Both the position numbers and the translations under genes were made by a program. Shown in pieces: positions 1 through 10,334 of a DNA stretch of 64,000 nt (position 1 is the first letter of the stretch; every line of letters starts with the position of its first letter). This DNA is from Siphonodentalium dalli. Lineage: Eukaryota; Mollusca; Scaphopoda; Gadilida; Siphonodentaliidae. The stretch covers positions 137,765,990 to 137,829,989 of the forward strand of contig CP136067.1 of assembly GCA_032622095.1 (NCBI GenBank). The letters run 5' to 3'. Under the pieces are notes generated by a model, which saw only the letters and a list, made by a program, of their open reading frames with translations, ran no database searches and had not been told where the DNA came from.

Positions 1-24
1 TCAGTGTTCGTGACTTACAATTTT

Positions 25-143
25 AAGCCTGAGTTTAGTGTCTGTCATTTACAGAATGAGGTCCCCAGAGGGTGAATTTAGTGATGCTATCCCGCATAGT
101 GGGCAAGCATCAGCAAATTCACCATCTGGGAACCTCATTCTGC
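25..143. mobile_element. MITE family A, single hairpin copy
   Basis: The copy begins GCCTGAGTTTAGTGT and contains the inverted pair CAGAATGAGGTCCCCAGAGG / CTGGGAACCTCATTCTG around a loop with CCCGCATAGTGGG. It matches more than ten other copies in the window. The right terminal sequence (AAATGACAGACAC...) is absent, so it is truncated on that side. Confidence 0.8.
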
Positions 144-149
144 AAAATC

Positions 150-556
150 AGCAAATCAGGTAAAATCTAAGTAAAAAAAGGGACATAACCATCAAAATCA
201 TGCGGATGAAACCCATATTCAAGCTTGATCTGTATTTTGGTGTGGTAAACTAATATACCAAATTTTGTTCAGTTCACTTGATTCAATCTAAAGTTATCAT
301 CCGGAAACCGCAAATCAGGTAAAATCTAAGTCGAAAAAGGGGCATAACTCAGTCAAAATAATGCGGATGAAACCCATATTCGAACTTGATCTGTATTTTG
401 GTGTGGTAAACTAACATACCAAATTTGGTTCAGTTCACTCAATTCAATCTAAAGTTATCATCCGGAAACCAAAAGCAGACGGACGATGGACAACGGACGG
501 ACGGACAACCCATTTACATAATACGACCGTTTTTCAAACGGGCATATACAAATTTG
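150..556 (+). repeat. Polar tandem repeat of about 157-bp units with GGAC tail and terminal hairpin
   Basis: Two units start with CAAATCAGGTAAAATCTAAGT at about 152 and 309. Each contains the phrases ggggcataactc (ggacataacc in the first), a line about aaacccatattcgaactt, and taccaaatttggttcagttc. The array ends in a short GGACGGACGGAC run, then a hairpin of the form ATAATACGACCGTTTTTC / AAACGGGCATAT. The same order (units, GGAC run, hairpin) recurs at 53600-54592 and 35880-36298. No protein is encoded. The class is unknown. Confidence 0.65.
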
Positions 557-679
557 CTTTTCAACACTTTGTGCCAGCTTATTTATTTTAATACTAATAC
601 AAGTATGTCTTTCTATTAAAATGCTATTAGCGTAACGACACAATCACTCCTTGGTGATAATATTTAGACTAAATGAATG

Positions 680-1028
680 TTAACCTCTTTGCTGCTAAAT
701 GACGTTATGACGTCGTGTACTGGGCTGTTGACGTTATTGCCATTTTCCAGTGGAAAAATATAACGGGAATATCACAATTAAGAACCACAAAACTGACTCA
801 GTTGAAAGGCTATTGTCGTACACAATCATGGAACATACGTCATACAATGTTTGAAACTTTGAGAAACAGTTATTCCGATGCACAAATCTATGAGTTGTAG
901 TTATGAATAATGGCCTACTGCTAATGTGCTGAATTAGGTCCGTAGGTACTACGAACCAAATAGCACACAACGAACCATATAGGATACAACGTTCACTTTT
1001 ACATACGTCATAGCAGCAAAGAGATTAA
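680..1028. mobile_element. TTAA-flanked MITE, TIR TTAACCTCTTTGCTGCTA
   Basis: The left end reads TTAACCTCTTTGCTGCTAAA and the right end, reversed, reads TTAATCTCTTTGCTGCTATG. TGACGT follows closely in both arms. The TTAA at both ends is the piggyBac target signature, so I infer a piggyBac-type non-autonomous element of 349 bp. The interior has no transposase. Confidence 0.7.
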
Positions 1029-1394
1029 ATTACTTCCTTATCCTGTGCACGATTAATCGCTCGCATGAATAACGACATGTTGTTTGTCACAAAAACAAAC
1101 AGTATAATTATGCACCGAATTTGTGTGATAATTATTTTGTGAAATATGATTTCTAATTATCCCATTTTGTTATCGAATTGACAAACAGTAATGTCCCTAA
1201 ACAACTATCATAGTTAAATATAACTATGCTAGTTTAATTCAGGATGTGCCTGACCTGTTTAATAGTGAATTAAACACAGGTGGTGTTCCTTTTAAAATCC
1301 ATGCTTTCAAAACTTTCATATAGTGAATAGTATCAAATCTCTATACTGAATTAAATTAAATATATATATTCAAACACAAAGAATGTTAATATTA

Positions 1395-1700
1395 ACCATG
1401 TCTTTACTGTGCGAGGACAAAAAGGACTATGGAAACATTTAGAATTTTAAATAAGTTGTCACCTACATGTATGTGCTTACAGGATTTAGTTTGTCGGAAG
1501 AACACCAAATATAGTTTTAGGTATCCAATTTCAGTGGTACCCAGATTAAATCATGTGACATATGGTAAAAGATCCTTCAAATATGATGCCCGGCCCACCC
1601 TCTGGAACAGCCTTCCGGGCCGGACATATCAGGATGCAATCAACTTTTAACCATTTTAAATCCCTGGTTATGTCCTCGGATGGCCGGGAGTGTCGCTGCA
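1395..1700 (+). pseudogene. Non-LTR retrotransposon reverse transcriptase, C-terminal tail remnant
   Basis: The frame from 1429 encodes about 73 residues ending with a block TYGKRSFKY...PTLWNSLP. This matches the conserved extreme C-terminus of CR1/L2/jockey-like ORF2 proteins (VPR-x-TYG-x-RSF-x-Y-x-x-P-x-LWNSLP). A stop (TAA, about 1648) cuts the frame at the place where the usual FKS-L helix follows. FKSLVMS is readable just downstream in another frame, so this is a dead 5'-truncated insertion. The AT-rich stretch to about 2312 ends in AAATAAAATTGATCTTATCT, which looks like its 3' UTR and short-repeat tail. Confidence 0.7.
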
Positions 1701-2312
1701 GTGCATGTCCGTAGTGGTATAATTGTTATTTTTCTGGCATATTCTATATGCTAGCAGGGGTTTTTTTGGAGAGTCTTTGGAGGCTGGATTAGAGAAAGTG
1801 GCAAAGAAGCCAGTGAAAGCATTCCAGAGTCTATAGACACCCCAAACCAGCCCATTTTAACATTTTTAACTATAAATTACATGTATCAAATGAAGGTAAA
1901 TAACACAACCACTAATATTTTATCTATATTATTATTACAGGAAATCAAACCGTATGTTGAAAGCATTCCAAAACCTCAGAAACATAAAATTTCAAGTAAT
2001 TTCCTTTTCTCTTTTATTACTGGAAGTGGCAAATTAAATTATTACTGATTTTTCTGGTGTTTTAAAAAAAAATAAAATAGTAATTTCATTACTCGATAAA
2101 TATTTTTTTTTTAACTGTTACAACTTACAGTTAGGTATTTTAACCAGGATAAAATATTTTAACTTGCATAAAATTGATATGATAATATGTATGTGTTTAA
2201 TTTATATATGTATAAATTTGTTTTAGTTGGTCAAAAGCTCTTCAAAGCTTGTGTTTGTATAATGTTTTTACCTCCAACTTTTAAATAAAATTGATCTTAT
2301 CTTACTAAAGAA
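1701..2312 (+). other. Probable LINE 3' untranslated tail
   Basis: This AT-rich non-coding stretch lies directly after the reverse transcriptase remnant. It ends in an AATAAA signal and ATCTTATCTTACT, the kind of short-repeat tail seen on CR1/L2-type elements. The assignment to the upstream remnant is by position only. Confidence 0.4.
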
Positions 2313-3433
2313 TCATTGATGAGTACTAATGCCCTTAGGAAATGTTCAGAAAATAAGTTCAAGAAACGACCATCAAGAAGTCCATTTGGGCCATGTCGCT
2401 CCTGTATAATATCTTTCTTTTTATTATTATCGCCATTGTCATACGCTTGGAAATTTTATACAAATAAACAATCAATAAAAAAATAAAAATATCTATATAT
2501 ATATATATATATATATATTATCGTTTCACATGTCCGTCGTCTTCTTAAATTTCTTGAACATCCGTCCAATAATAGAACATTCCAATGAATACTTGAATCT
2601 TCAGTAATAAATTCCTGCAATAATTTTGAGCAGCACCTCCATCCGGAGTGTAAAATTATGTTGAATCATAATATTACAGGTTTCTTCATAAAAAAAAAAA
2701 AAAGATGATAAGGATGCTAATTAGCGCTCCTCATCTGCCACATCTTCACCAGAAATATACTTTTATAACTTAGTCGGAGAATCATTTAGCATTGAAAGTG
2801 TTAACATTGTAAAGAAAAATCTTGGGAAAACAAAACTAATTGTTTGAGAATTAAATAACACATACCCAGCTTAGAATTCGAGGCATGTCTGTTTCACAAA
2901 ATTAATGTAACTCATCCACTTGTAAACATCATTGAAGAATAAATAATCCAGAGTGATGAGTGACAAACAGATAACACAAGCCCCACTTGTCATATCCTAG
3001 CCACATATAACATGACGCACATCAACCTATGGGAGCCAACAAGCAAATGCCAGTCACTTTTTATCAATAAAACAAACATTTTAGTACATCAATACTTCAG
3101 ACCGATGATAACAACATGTGACCTCACATGTATGATTAGTTTATATCTACATTGACGAACTTAATATGCAAGGCATGTTATGAAATTTCATCCCCTACTG
3201 GGATTTTCATCAAGGCATGACATTAGACTGGCGATAAGCTGAGTGTAGTAATTCCAATGTAAATGATGCATAACGTTGATGGGGGATACTGAGTAAAGCT
3301 GTCATGTCTAATGAAATAAGGTATATATAGAGAGATGATCCAGGTGATACATGATGATCAGATATAAATTACTGCATAAACAGGTCAATAAGCCCAGGAG
3401 GCAAATGTATTTTTTTACACAAAAGTTTCCGAC
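2313..3433. other. No recognised gene; contains a TA microsatellite
   Basis: No open frame or splice-bounded exon stands out. A (TA)n tract lies at 2494-2519 and an oligo-A run at about 2690-2703. Confidence 0.5.
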
Positions 3434-3650
3434 TACAGTAATGCCCTAAGTAATTGACTCCTTAAAAACAGCAGAATTATGGGTAACTTTTCAGGATTTA
3501 GTCGGAAATATGGCTTGTTGCCATTCATCGGAAAGCTCTCGGGGAGAGCTTTCAGATGAATGGCAACAAGCCATATTTCCGACTAAATCCTGAAAAGTTA
3601 CCCATAATTCTGCTGTGGTTAAGGAGTCGATTACTTAGAGCACTACTGTA
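3434..3650. mobile_element. MITE family B, full foldback copy
   Basis: The arms are near-perfect inverted copies of each other, starting TACAGTAATGCCCTAAGTAA and ending CACTACTGTA, with a loop at CTCGGGGAGAG near 3540. Each arm carries AGCAGAATTATGGGTAACTT and AAATATGGCTTGTTGCCATT. TA on both sides suggests a Tc1/mariner-type TA duplication, but TA is itself palindromic, so this is inference. Confidence 0.85.
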
Positions 3651-4231
3651 TGCTTACCTTCGAGGACCCCCAGCTTCAAAATCTCAGTTTGAATTCATGT
3701 TGATTTAGCATTTTAACCAACAAATTGTATATGAATCATGGTGTATATGTTATTTTAATGAATAAAATTTAATTTGTTTACATTTTATTTCATTTTAAAA
3801 TATATTTACATTATTATTTCCATATCAGGAAAACAGTAACAATTAAATAACGCTCTTTATGTTTACCATATCCGGATCTAAACAAAAGCCAGGATCTGTA
3901 ATGTTTTTTGCTTTTGTTTACATAACAAAGGAAAAACATTTGACAATAACATACTGTTTATGCCATATTTCTGATTTGTATAAGAACAAAGTCTGTCCAT
4001 ATTTTACTATTATTTCTGTGATTAAGATGAATATTCAAAATTAGATACAATGATCGTCATGTTGTGTATTGTGAGGAGGGGGGTTGAAAAAAAAATTGAA
4101 AAACATACTGTATTATATATAGGTAATGCATGAGGATACTGTCGAGTCTATCCATGTTAGGATTTTGCTTCCTGGTCAGAAAAGATGCATTTAGATGTAC
4201 ATCTTACATGAGTGGGTTAGTTAGTTGGGGT

Positions 4232-4474
4232 TTTACCCTTCCATGCCTGGAGCGTCCTGAAATTTTGCGAAAACCGTGTGCCAATGCATTCTCTTATATA
4301 TGCGAATCTCCCATAGGGAGCCTCACATATATAAGAAAATGCATTGGTCTATTTGCCGTGACCTTGTAAGTAAGTGTATTCTCTTATATATGCGTGACTC
4401 GCATACAGGAGAGAATGCATTGGCACAGGAAATTTAATGCTGCACCAGCGCAGCTCCCATCATGAAGGGGTTAT
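4232..4474. mobile_element. TTAA-family MITE C2, two hairpins
   Basis: The element runs from TTACCCTTCCATGCCTGGAG to CAGCTCCCATCATGAAGGGG. It carries two hairpins built on CAATGCATTCTCTTATATAT, at about 4284-4350 and 4376-4425. The two terminal TTAA sites have decayed to TTAC and TTAT. Confidence 0.7.
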
Positions 4475-4589
4475 AGTTATTTGGTTCGGTTTATTTGAGG
4501 TGCATTGTTGTTTCAGCGACTATAGGCAAATATAATGTCAGTTTTACGGGTTTAGTTTAAATATATTTATTTTTCTAATGTCATGAACA

Positions 4590-4783
4590 AGAGTAATGCT
4601 CTAAATAATCGACTCCTTAACAACAGCAGAATTATGGGTAATTTTTCAGGATTTAGTCGGAAATATGGCTTGTTGCCATTCATCGGAAAGCTCTCACTCT
4701 CACAAGCCATATTTCCGACTAATCCTGAAAAATTACCCATAATTCTGCTGTGGTTAAGGAGTCGATTATTTAGGGCATTACTG
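4590..4783. mobile_element. MITE family B, copy with short loop
   Basis: The arms run from AGTAATGCTCTAAATAATCG to its reverse GTCGATTATTTAGGGCATTA. The loop is shortened to CTCTCACTCTC. Flanking TA is lost at both ends. Confidence 0.8.
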
Positions 4784-5198
4784 AAGGTAAATTTACATAC
4801 ATGTTTTAAAGATAATAGGATTTTTAGGACAAATGCTGGACTCACTTTATACCTGTAGGTACATGTTGTACCTCTGCTCCCAATAACTGTTTCTATACTA
4901 AATGGATTCTTCCATTCAGTTATAAAAGAATACATTGGAATGGTCTATTATTCACTTGGAGGGATGTTCATGTAATAAAAGCAGACGACAGACAGCCAAA
5001 AAGCTAATACAAGTGCAGAACGATTCATATTCATTGGTGGGAAATGTTCAGACAATAAGTTCAACAAATGACCATTGAACTTATTATCTGAATATTTCCT
5101 AAAGGAACTATTCGTCAATGAGTATTTAGTAAAGAAAGAGTTGAAGCAAGTTTTACTGGTGGAGAGAAGACCAAGGGGATATCACTCCACTGCACCAA

Positions 5199-6587
5199 TC
5201 CTGAGTTTAGTGTGTGTGTCATTTGCAGACAGGTCCCCAGAGGGTGAATTTAGTGAAGCTATCCCACACAGTGGGGTAGCATCATCAAATTCACCCTTTT
5301 GGGACCTCATTCTAGTGTTGAAACGATTAGTGAATTTCAGAGTCGACTAGTCGAGGCCCAAAAGTCGCGTTGCGTCGACTAGTCGGTACCCGATATCAAA
5401 ACTTTCAAACATACCATTGTACGGAAAATTCATCGTACATGGCGTACACTGATGACTGATGCAATGACGGTCTATTGTGTTGCGCATTTCCCTGCATACA
5501 CACCAATTTATTTGGGAAATAATACTGTAAACATCTTGATATTTATCCAACACACTGAATGCAATTATATAATTAGACATGTGGTGGATAATGATTAGAT
5601 ACACGATCATTTATACAGGTTTTAAATTTAATATCAGCGTTCGAGATTATTTCGTTTAGTCACGTGATCACCAATAAACCGGTGCCGAGCGGTGTCACTA
5701 TAAAATGTTAATGTTCCGACTAAATACGCCCTATAGTAACTGTATAGGCTACGTTGTAGAATACGATAGCCAGTTCTTAATGTCAGTATCATTTATATAC
5801 GGTAGCACAAATGACGTCACCTTTAAGCGACCTTCACCCAGTGTCGCATCATAATCCGACGGTGCGAGATCAATGGAAATATACACAGTGTCTGTATCAA
5901 AGCGGCCTCGGACAAACTACAAAGCCGCGTCAATTATTGCCATCATGTCTTTGACCTCAAACGACGAGTGAGACATTGTGTTGTCAATTTCATTCGTCCA
6001 ATTAATAGTCGGGTCACCGGTCCGTGTGTGTCTATACTAGTAACACTGCCAATTCCAGGTGCCACCAAACGTTATACTGACCATAACTTACTAGTACGCG
6101 CAGTTACCACCGTTTATGCCGGAATCGATCTTGAAAACGTTATACATGAAACTAATACACTATATTCCGACAGCAAAATTCTGAGTGGACGTTCTGACAT
6201 TTCAGCGTCGTCTACGACTAGTCGATTAATCGTTTCAACCCTACCTCATTCTGCTTGGCCTCATCTGCTATATGGGAGACATAAACTCAGATGTTCCCAA
6301 ATGGTGAATAGTGTGATGTGAACCCATTAGGAACGTGGATTATGCAATGTGTCATCTGTCAATTTGGGGATATAGAGAAACTAAACTAAAAAATAAATAG
6401 AATCTCTGTGAAGATGTTTTTATAGAAATTTTCTAATAAAGAAACTTTCCAGAGAAAATGAGGCCTAAGAAGAATGAGGTCCCCAGAGGATGAATTTAGT
6501 GATGCTAGCCTGCTATGCGGGATAGCGTCACTAAATTCACCATCTGGGGACCTCATTCTGCAAATGACAGACACACTAAACTCAGGC
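5199..6587. mobile_element. MITE family A, full two-hairpin element split by a hAT insertion
   Basis: The left hairpin (5199-5312) and right hairpin (about 6470-6587) are joined by a linker. The linker phrases (GGCCTCATCTGCTAT, CAATTTGGGGATATAGAGAA) recur in the copy at 12841-13297. Outer ends are CCTGAGTTTAGTGTG and CACACTAAACTCAGG. The interior is interrupted at 5313-6243 by a separate element; removing it restores the CCTCATTC junction. Confidence 0.8.
5313..6243. mobile_element. hAT-like non-autonomous element, 8-bp TSD CCTCATTC
   Basis: The terminal inverted repeats read TAGTGTTGAAACGATTAGT on the left and TAGGGTTGAAACGATTAAT when the right end is reversed. The 8-bp duplication CCTCATTC flanks it at 5305-5312 and 6244-6251. 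GACTAGTCG recurs just inside both ends. The 8-bp duplication and TAG-start ends fit the hAT superfamily. At 931 bp it encodes no transposase that I can see. Confidence 0.85.
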
Positions 6588-6671
6588 TTTCACTGCATGT
6601 AGAAATTAATGAGCCCATGAATGCAACTCAGACACACTTGCCTACATGGATGCATGAATCAGGTGTGTGTA

Positions 6672-6775
6672 TCACAATTTGCACTTTTTATCACAGTTCG
6701 AACCAGCATGGCCATCACTGGATCGATAATATGTTAACCTAATGCACCTTACCAACTGAGCCACTAAAGTACCGA
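6672..6775 (-). mobile_element. tRNA-derived SINE head
   Basis: Read on the minus strand, TGGCTCAGTTGGT (6763 to 6751) fits the RNA polymerase III A box. GGTTCGAACTG (about 6704 to 6694) fits the B box, with a normal tRNA-like distance between them. The tRNA fold is not intact and no anticodon arm is convincing, so this is a SINE promoter region rather than a tRNA gene. The body probably extends towards 6600. Confidence 0.6.
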
Positions 6776-6906
6776 GCCACCCAGTGCTCGGCACTTGGGT
6801 GTATCATAATTTGCTATTCCATGCAGCTACATGTATGTTGAGGAGAACGTTCATGTTATGGTGCTGTCCTATGTATTTGAACCAGTAACTGGGGTTATTA
6901 TTTGTT

Positions 6907-7123
6907 TACAGTATGCTCTAAATAATCGACTCCCTAACCTCAGAAGAATTATGGGTAATTTTTTCAGGATTTAGTCAGAAATATGGCTTGTTGCCATTCA
7001 TTGGAAAGCTCTCACTGAGAGCTTTCTGATGAATGGCAACAAGCCATATTTCCGACTAAATCCTGAAAAATTACCCATAATTCTTCTGTGATTAAGGAGT
7101 CGATTATTTAGGGCATTACTGTA
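6907..7123. mobile_element. MITE family B, full foldback copy
   Basis: It starts TACAGTATGCTCTAAATAAT and ends ATTTAGGGCATTACTGTA. The arms meet at CTCACTGAGAG near 7015. AGCAGAATT has changed to AGAAGAATT in both arms, a paired change that keeps the foldback intact. Confidence 0.85.
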
Positions 7124-7552
7124 TATCTGTGGTCAGACCATAGATCATGCCATGAATCAATATTCTGGCTAATGCCCGTAGACATCATATTCCACCAGTA
7201 TAAAACCTTGGAACTTTTTAAAGTTTTGACAGGGAACCTTATACAGTCTAAAAAATAATGCGGGGAATATATTTCTGTGTTAATTCCTGTTGCTTAATAG
7301 TTAATTCATCAGTAAGCGTAGGTACCAGCTCGAGATTAAATTATTTAAGGGATTTTGTGGGCGATTTTGCTTTACGCCACTTACAATCATGGATTTTCTC
7401 CAGGATAATTAATTCAGTGTGTTCTGCGATATATCGGCTCGCTAAAGCCACTAAAAAACATGAACTTTTGAGCTGGAACCACCCCATACTTTGATGTAAA
7501 TTATCATGGAACAAATATAAACAAAGAAATATATTCCCTGTCTGCACCACAG
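7124..7552. other. No recognised gene
   Basis: AT-rich sequence with no exon-like frame. An open minus-strand frame overlaps the neighbouring C3 element and is not supported by composition or homology that I recognise. Confidence 0.5.
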
Positions 7553-7845
7553 TTAACCCTTTGAGTGCCAGGTCCGATTTTTGTATCAACCCATATACCC
7601 TGTGCCAATGCATTCTCTTATATATGCGAGTCGACCATAGGTCGCCTCGCATATATAAGAGAATGCATTGGCCTAACAATTTTTCATCATTTGTTCTTAT
7701 TTTTAACAATTTTTTACAATTTTAATATTTTTTTCTTATATTCTTTAACAGACTTATTTTGTAGGTTTATTGCCAGGGAATCTTACGTTTTTCATGGCAT
7801 AAAAATTATTACTATGAATACTTGGTGACAGTTTTGCGTTATAAC
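7553..7845 (+). mobile_element. TTAA-family MITE C3
   Basis: The left end is TTAACCCTTTGAGTGCCAGG followed by TCCGATTTTTGTATCAACCC. One shared C hairpin lies at about 7605-7670. The rest matches the reverse complement of 37500-37797 through TACTTGGTGACAGTTTTG. No right-hand TIR is visible, so both copies may be truncated at the same place. Confidence 0.75.
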
Positions 7846-8514
7846 ATGCCCCTAAGGTTTTATCCAGTTTGTTTTAAAATTCGCTATAGCATGCTTAAGC
7901 ATACCCAAAAAAACATTCAATCCAAAAAAAACAAGACAGTCAATGACTGTGGGGTCGCTCACCAGACTGCAAAGACTGATAAGACTGGGACTCTGGAGAC
8001 CACAACAGTCAGAACTTTTCATAATCACTTTAAAAGAAGTAGATCTAAACAGGATATGTGGCCAAATGTACACTACTGATCACCCCCCCCCCCCCCCCAA
8101 CAAGTCCCCTCCCGACTGGGCTCCAGACTCCCAAGTCTTAGGTTGGAATTACACAATTGATATCTCAAACTTTCCCAATTGTTGGAAATTTCCAATCTCA
8201 CAAGCGCCTTTTTATAAAATAGACCTGATGGTCCTTGTGAAGGAAGCATATTAAGAAGGAAACTGTCCTATTTTTCCAGGTTACCCCATTAAAAATATCT
8301 GTATCGCAGTCAAACAAGAACATTCCATGCTAAATAAGCCAACTAGTTCTTGGCTCTGTCATACATATTTTAAGAATTACTATGTTGTGAAATAGTTATT
8401 TCTCTGGCAATGCCCTTATTCGACTTTGTGATGCCATTTTCACAAATCTGTCACCCAAGGTAATTTCCTACTAAATATAAACAAAATAGGCCATTTCATT
8501 CTTGAATAGAAGAC
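7846..8514. other. No recognised gene; poly-C tract
   Basis: A run of about 20 C lies near 8079-8098. Short open frames cross it on both strands, but none resembles a protein family I know. Confidence 0.5.
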
Positions 8515-8945
8515 GTATGATGAATTACTATGGAGAGAAAGAGTAATGTAGCTGGCCTTGCACCTACTTGACCTGGTGACCCTGATTAAACAAATCTGAA
8601 TCACACATCACCAAAGGAGCCTCAATATTAAATGTGAACTAAATAGAGCTGGTGGTTCTTTCAAAGAACACTTTTCAAGTTTGCCAAATATGTTCTGGTG
8701 AAGTGGTGGGTGTGGGAGAGTTAACCACTTGCAATTTTTAATATTTTGTGGAGTTATGTCCCTGCCCACATTTGACCCAGTGACCTCATTTGAACAAATC
8801 TGAATGTGAGTCACCAAGGCAATATCCACACCAACTATGAACCAATTCGGTCTTATGGTTCCAGAGGAGAAGTTTAAAGAATTGTTGACGAACGGACGAG
8901 GAGTGATGACTATAGCTCCACCAGACTTTGTCTCAGGTGAGCCAA
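8515..8945 (+). repeat. Dispersed repeat ending in GACTATAGCTCCACC hairpin
   Basis: The body has two related segments with tgacctcatttgaacaaatctgaat or close variants. It ends in AACGGACGAGGAGTGATGAC, then an imperfect hairpin CTCCACCAGACTTTGTCTCAG and GTGAGCCAAAA. A second copy at 10335-11092 is split by another element. The class is unknown. Confidence 0.6.
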
Positions 8946-9264
8946 AAACTATTGAAATTATAGAATGACTCCCCCCCCCCCCCCACTTTGGATCCCAAAA
9001 TGCAACAGAATTCAAACTTTTTTAATGGAAGAGGAAGAACTCCATCTTTAATATATAGAGTTATTCCCCCTGCATTGAAAATAATTTAGCTTTTTACTGC
9101 AATCTAGATGACAAAACTCTTTGGCAACTCAATAAAAACAACATCATGTCCAGTTTATTATACTGGATAAGTTGATAATACAATGTTTTGGAGCTTGCTC
9201 TTTCAAATGGTATATAATATGCCATATATTTTATATAATGTAATCTGGGGGTTAAAAAATTAAG

Positions 9265-9516
9265 TAGTTTACTATTTTATATTCATTTTAGTCTATATAA
9301 TTAATTTTGAGAAAACAAATTACATCTCATTGAACAAATCTGCTAATTCCACCCCCTCAACCCATGGGGACATCCCTGCAAGAATAGGACACCTGTGATT
9401 TATTGGATGCTTGTCTACATTTGCCTAACAATATTTCCTTAACCTTGAAAACCAGTGCATTCTCTTAGGTGAGGCTACCTATGGGACACTCACATATATA
9501 AGACAATGCACTGGCA
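9265..9516. repeat. Direct duplication, copy 1
   Basis: It shares the order ATTTTATATTCATTTTAGT, CATCTCATTGAACAAATCTG, GGGGACATCCCTGC, AATAGGACA and a degraded C hairpin with 9587-9830, about 322 bp downstream. The hairpin here starts CCAGTGCATTCTCTTA and ends AATGCACTGG, with a shortened stem. Confidence 0.7.
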
Positions 9517-9586
9517 TGATACTAGTACTTTGTTATAAAATAATAAATATTGGACAAATATTAAAACTAGGAGCTCATTTCTCTTG

Positions 9587-9875
9587 ATCAATGGTCTATT
9601 ATTTTATATTCATTTTAGTTTAGTATATGTAATTGGTTTTGGAAAAACAATTACATCTCAATGAACAAATCTGATAAATTTGCCCCCTCCCCAAACATAT
9701 GTGGGGACATCCCTGCGAGAATAGGACATGTGTGATTTATTTGGATGTCTGACTATATTGGCCTAACAATATTCCTTGATCTTGAACCCCAGTGTATTCT
9801 CTTATATATAGGAGAATACACTGGTGCAGGGTCTTTATTGCTGTACCAGCATAGCTCTGGTAATGAAATGGTTAA
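9587..9875. repeat. Direct duplication, copy 2, with C2-type right end
   Basis: This is the second copy of the block at 9265-9516. Its hairpin (about 9788-9824) is reduced to CAGTGTATTCTCTTATATAT against ATAGGAGAATACACTG. After it comes the C2 right end, GCTGTACCAGCATAGCTC... to GGTTAAT at 9875, so a C2 element lies within the duplicated block. Confidence 0.65.
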
Positions 9876-10091
9876 TACTAATACTATTATAAAATATGTA
9901 CACTGTCAAACAGTTAGAGTTGTATTTGAGATTTCTGTAAACACATAGGATTAATTTCATTCACACACATCTTTCTCTCTTGGCCTGATAAATGTGGATA
10001 TTGAGATAAAAGTTAATTACTTTATAATGACTGGACACACAGCTTTCGACAATCCCGGGCTAGCCCCCCCCCCCCCCCCCGAACCACTCAC

Positions 10092-10130
10092 TTCACTGTG
10101 GGCACTGTGAGAATTAAGGCTGGTCAGTTC
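10092..10130 (-). CDS. Candidate 39-nt internal exon (weak)
   Basis: On the minus strand, ATGACATGCCAG precedes and GTGAGT follows a 39-nt segment encoding 13 residues, ELTSLNSHSAHSE, with no stop. It starts and ends in phase 0, which is the phase left by the exon at 32745-32830, so it could be a later exon of the same gene. Against this, it is short, the polypyrimidine tract is poor, and the 22-kb gap to the previous exon holds other possible sites. I recognise no domain. Confidence 0.25.
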
Positions 10131-10334
10131 CTGGCATGTCATATAACTAAAGTGTAAGGCTTTTAATGGGGTGAACCTTGCAGGGATCTCTGGTGTGGGA
10201 TGGCAGGGACATGCAGTGGTGGCGGAGGTGGGAGTGGAGGAGGGGGGGGGGGGGCAAGGGTTTAAAACAAGGATTTGAATTAACTTTTTTTGTAAGCTAA
10301 ATCGGTCAAATGATTCAAAAGAAGAAGTCATTCT

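Noticed and set aside
3651-3690. Donor GAAG/GTAAGC on the minus strand next to a B element
   Set aside because: No convincing acceptor is present upstream, and the donor lies two bases from the MITE end.
6690-6765. Functional tRNA gene
   Set aside because: A and B boxes fit, but the acceptor and anticodon stems do not form convincingly; it fits a SINE better.
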